Assembly (NCBI GenBank): GCA_028819675.1
Contig: JAPPKT010000244.1
Location: forward strand, 1 to 6,656
Direction of reading: 5' to 3'
DNA: 6,656 nucleotides
From: Caldilineaceae bacterium
GTDB taxonomy: Bacteria; Chloroflexota; Anaerolineae; Caldilineales; Caldilineaceae
The position numbers and the translations under genes are program-made. Position 1 is the first letter of the stretch, and each line of letters begins with the position of its first letter. Shown in pieces: positions 5,289 to 6,656 of this stretch. A model generated the notes under the pieces. That model was not told the origin of the DNA. It saw only the letters and a program-made list of their open reading frames with translations, and ran no database searches.

Positions 5289-6323
5289 CTACCGTTCCGC
5301 TACCCGCACGGGACGGTTCGTCTTCAAAGATTCCACCGCGGCCTCGACCAGGAGTTGTGAACGGTAGCCGTCTTCCACGCTGACCATCGGCCGCCTTCCC
5401 TCCTCCAGCGACTCGACGAAATGGTTCATTTCGCCCGGATAGGCTTCGGCATATTTGTAGAAGTAGAACTGCGATCCGCCGGGCGGGCCGGAGAGCAGCC
5501 TGTCATGCAGCACGCCCGCGTCCGTGTAGCGCACCAGGCCGGTTTCCGGCCGGTTCTCCGCCCGCAGCATCCCCTTGGCGCCATGCACCTCCAGCCGCTG
5601 GTCATAACCGTAGGTCGTGCGCCAGATGTTGTTGATGTGGCAGAGCGCCCCGCGGCCGGTCTTCATCGTCGTCATCGCCGCGTCGACCTCGCCCAATCTG
5701 CCAAGCTCCGGTTCCACCAGGCTCGAGGCCGCCACGTACACCTCCACCGGTTCATCGTCCAGCAGGGCGCGCGCCAGGTCGAAGTCATGCACCGTCGATT
5801 CACGCAGCAAGGTATAGGGCGCTGTGCGATGTGTCTCCCGGCTGAGTTCGAGCAGCGTCACTTTCGGATCGCGGTTGGTCAGCAGCACCAGTTCAACGTC
5901 ACCGATCTCTCCCGACTTCACAGCCTGGATCAGGGCCAGATGGCTTGGCTCGAACCGTTTCATGAAACCCATGAAACTCGACACGCCCGCCTTTCTGACC
6001 TCTTCCACCGCAGCGCGCGCGGTCGGGATGTCCTCCGCCAACGGCTTTTCGCAGAAGATCGCCTTGCCCGCCCGTGCCGCTGCCACCACCAGCTCCGCAT
6101 GAGAGCTCGCCGGCGTGGTGATGACCACTGCATCCACCGCCGGATCCGCCAGCGCCGTCTCCCGGTCGGATACGGCTATCGCGCCGTGGCGTCGGGCCAG
6201 GTCGGCCGCAGCCTCCGGCAGCAGATCGTAGACGCTGTGTATCTCCGCCTTCGGATGTTCCGCCAGTGTGCGTGCATGGCGGTTTCCCATCTGGCCGGCG
6301 CCGAAGATACAGAATCGGACCAT
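5289..6323 (-). CDS. Gfo/Idh/MocA family oxidoreductase, inositol 2-dehydrogenase-like
   Basis: Cytoplasmic NAD(P)-dependent dehydrogenase, 344 aa, the usual length for the family, which oxidises or reduces cyclic polyols and sugars. The Rossmann domain occupies about 1-120: dinucleotide motif GAGQMG (8-13), Asp33 at the end of the second strand (suggesting NAD ribose binding), TTPASSH (69-75) and CEKPLAED (91-98) with the family catalytic Lys93. The C-terminal substrate domain starts with FMGFMKRFEPSH (117-128), typical of inositol dehydrogenases, and contains VHDFDLAR (178-185) with candidate catalytic His179. Four residues before that histidine, where inositol dehydrogenases usually have Asp, this protein has Glu175, and the usual preceding GG is missing. 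The start is ATG 6323 with GAGG 7 nt upstream. It lies 70 nt after the cupin gene and 64 nt before the binding-protein gene, so it probably belongs to the same transcription unit. Exact substrate is open. Confidence 0.92.
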   Translation of the reverse strand: MVRFCIFGAGQMGNRHARTLAEHPKAEIHSVYDLLPEAAADLARRHGAIAVSDRETALADPAVDAVVITTPASSHAELVVAAARAGKAIFCEKPLAEDIPTARAAVEEVRKAGVSSFMGFMKRFEPSHLALIQAVKSGEIGDVELVLLTNRDPKVTLLELSRETHRTAPYTLLRESTVHDFDLARALLDDEPVEVYVAASSLVEPELGRLGEVDAAMTTMKTGRGALCHINNIWRTTYGYDQRLEVHGAKGMLRAENRPETGLVRYTDAGVLHDRLLSGPPGGSQFYFYKYAEAYPGEMNHFVESLEEGRRPMVSVEDGYRSQLLVEAAVESLKTNRPVRVAER

Positions 6324-6337
6324 CTCCCAACCTCAGT

Positions 6338-6351
6338 AGCTGCTTGCAGCT
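6338..6351. repeat. Short inverted repeat before the dehydrogenase gene
   Basis: AGCTGC (6338-6343), TT, GCAGCT (6346-6351) is a near-perfect palindrome; folding as RNA would give a 5-bp stem with a 4-nt loop. It lies a few bases upstream of the GAGG of the dehydrogenase gene. Beside it, at about 6367-6384, is a stretch of imperfect short repeats (TACCGACTGCCGATTACC). Either an intergenic repeat remnant or a small structural element. Confidence 0.4.
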
Positions 6352-6393
6352 GTAAGACCTGCCCGCTACCGACTGCCGATTACCAGCCGCCGT

Positions 6394-6656
6394 CTACCAA
6401 ACCTGGTCCGCGGGGATCTCAGGCCACGTGCCGAGCTCGTCCCGGATCTCCGGCAGCTTGCTCCATGCCTCGCCAATCGCCCAGAAGAGGCTGAGCACCT
6501 CATCACCGTCGTTGGAGACGGAGTGTTCGTGGCCCTTCGGTACGAACACCACATCACCCGCCTCCATGCGATGTTCCACCCCTTCCAGGTGCAGGATGCC
6601 CCGCCCTGAAATGATGTAGTAGACCTCATCCTGCCCCGGATGCACGTCGGAGTGGC
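6394..6656 (-). CDS. Cupin-domain protein, C-terminal part (5' end outside window)
   Basis: Small single-domain beta-barrel protein, of which the last 86 residues are visible. The open frame continues to the window edge, so the GTG at 6645 is internal and not the start. Cupin motif 1 is seen as HSDVHPGQDEVYYIISG: the histidine before PGQDE and the glutamate fit the metal-ligand pattern, but the position two before that histidine, normally His, is Asp. Motif 2 is an exact match, GDVVFVPKGHEHSVSN, with its metal-binding histidine. After the barrel comes a tail rich in W and acidic residues, ending EIPADQVW. Cupins of this kind are isomerases, epimerases, dioxygenases or ligand sensors, often beside sugar catabolic genes. 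The stop TAG lies 70 nt before the dehydrogenase start, so co-transcription is likely. Its specific role cannot be stated. Confidence 0.88.
   Translation of the reverse strand, partial: HSDVHPGQDEVYYIISGRGILHLEGVEHRMEAGDVVFVPKGHEHSVSNDGDEVLSLFWAIGEAWSKLPEIRDELGTWPEIPADQVW

Noticed and set aside
5265..5290. TATATC as a possible -10 promoter element upstream of the binding-protein gene
   Set aside because: There is no convincing -35 element at the right distance; an AT-rich hexamer alone is too weak.
5421..6494. Long plus-strand open frame opposite the dehydrogenase
   Set aside because: It is an antisense shadow of the dehydrogenase and crosses its start and the spacer; its translation is Arg/His-rich with no domain.

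Overview
This GC-rich window comes from a free-living bacterium. It holds one co-directional gene block, entirely on the minus strand. Read in the direction of transcription (right to left) it contains: the 3' part of a cupin-domain protein gene; a Gfo/Idh/MocA-family NAD(P)-dependent dehydrogenase of the inositol 2-dehydrogenase type; a family-5 extracellular solute-binding lipoprotein; two permease subunits of the DppB and DppC types; a complete DppD-type ATPase; and the first 50 codons of a second, DppF/OppF-type ATPase that runs off the left edge. A lipoprotein with a lipobox argues against an archaeon. The lipoprotein style and the degenerate short repeats filling the intergenic spacers look to me like Chloroflexota (Anaerolineae/Caldilineae-like) genomes. 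That placement is an impression from memory and is not proven by the window.

Layout: 6394-6656 cupin (5' end outside the window); 5289-6323 dehydrogenase; 5225-5288 short spacer with a strong Shine-Dalgarno and a 9-bp direct repeat; 3653-5224 solute-binding lipoprotein; 3461-3652 spacer with two stem-loops; 2480-3460 DppB-type permease; 1608-2483 DppC-type permease, overlapping the previous gene by ATGA; 1301-1607 spacer with tandem 43-bp repeats and a palindrome; 311-1300 DppD-type ATPase; 152-310 spacer with 7-bp and 9-bp tandem repeats; 1-151 start of the DppF-type ATPase. No convincing gene lies on the plus strand.

How the parts fit: the lipoprotein captures a solute outside the membrane, the two permeases form the channel, and the two ATPases power it. 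This is the complete five-part Dpp/Opp architecture. Although named for peptides, this family also imports oligosaccharides and other compounds. The dehydrogenase and cupin immediately upstream make a carbohydrate or polyol substrate more likely than a peptide, but the ligand cannot be read from the sequence.

I see no wholly new biological system here. The points that deserve a second look are: the DppD-type ATPase, whose conserved N-terminus extends upstream of the only usual start codon to an ATA with a well-placed Shine-Dalgarno (unusual start, point mutation or single-base indel); a perfect 12-bp stem-loop just after the binding-protein gene; and the concentration of repeats in three spacers inside an otherwise compact operon.
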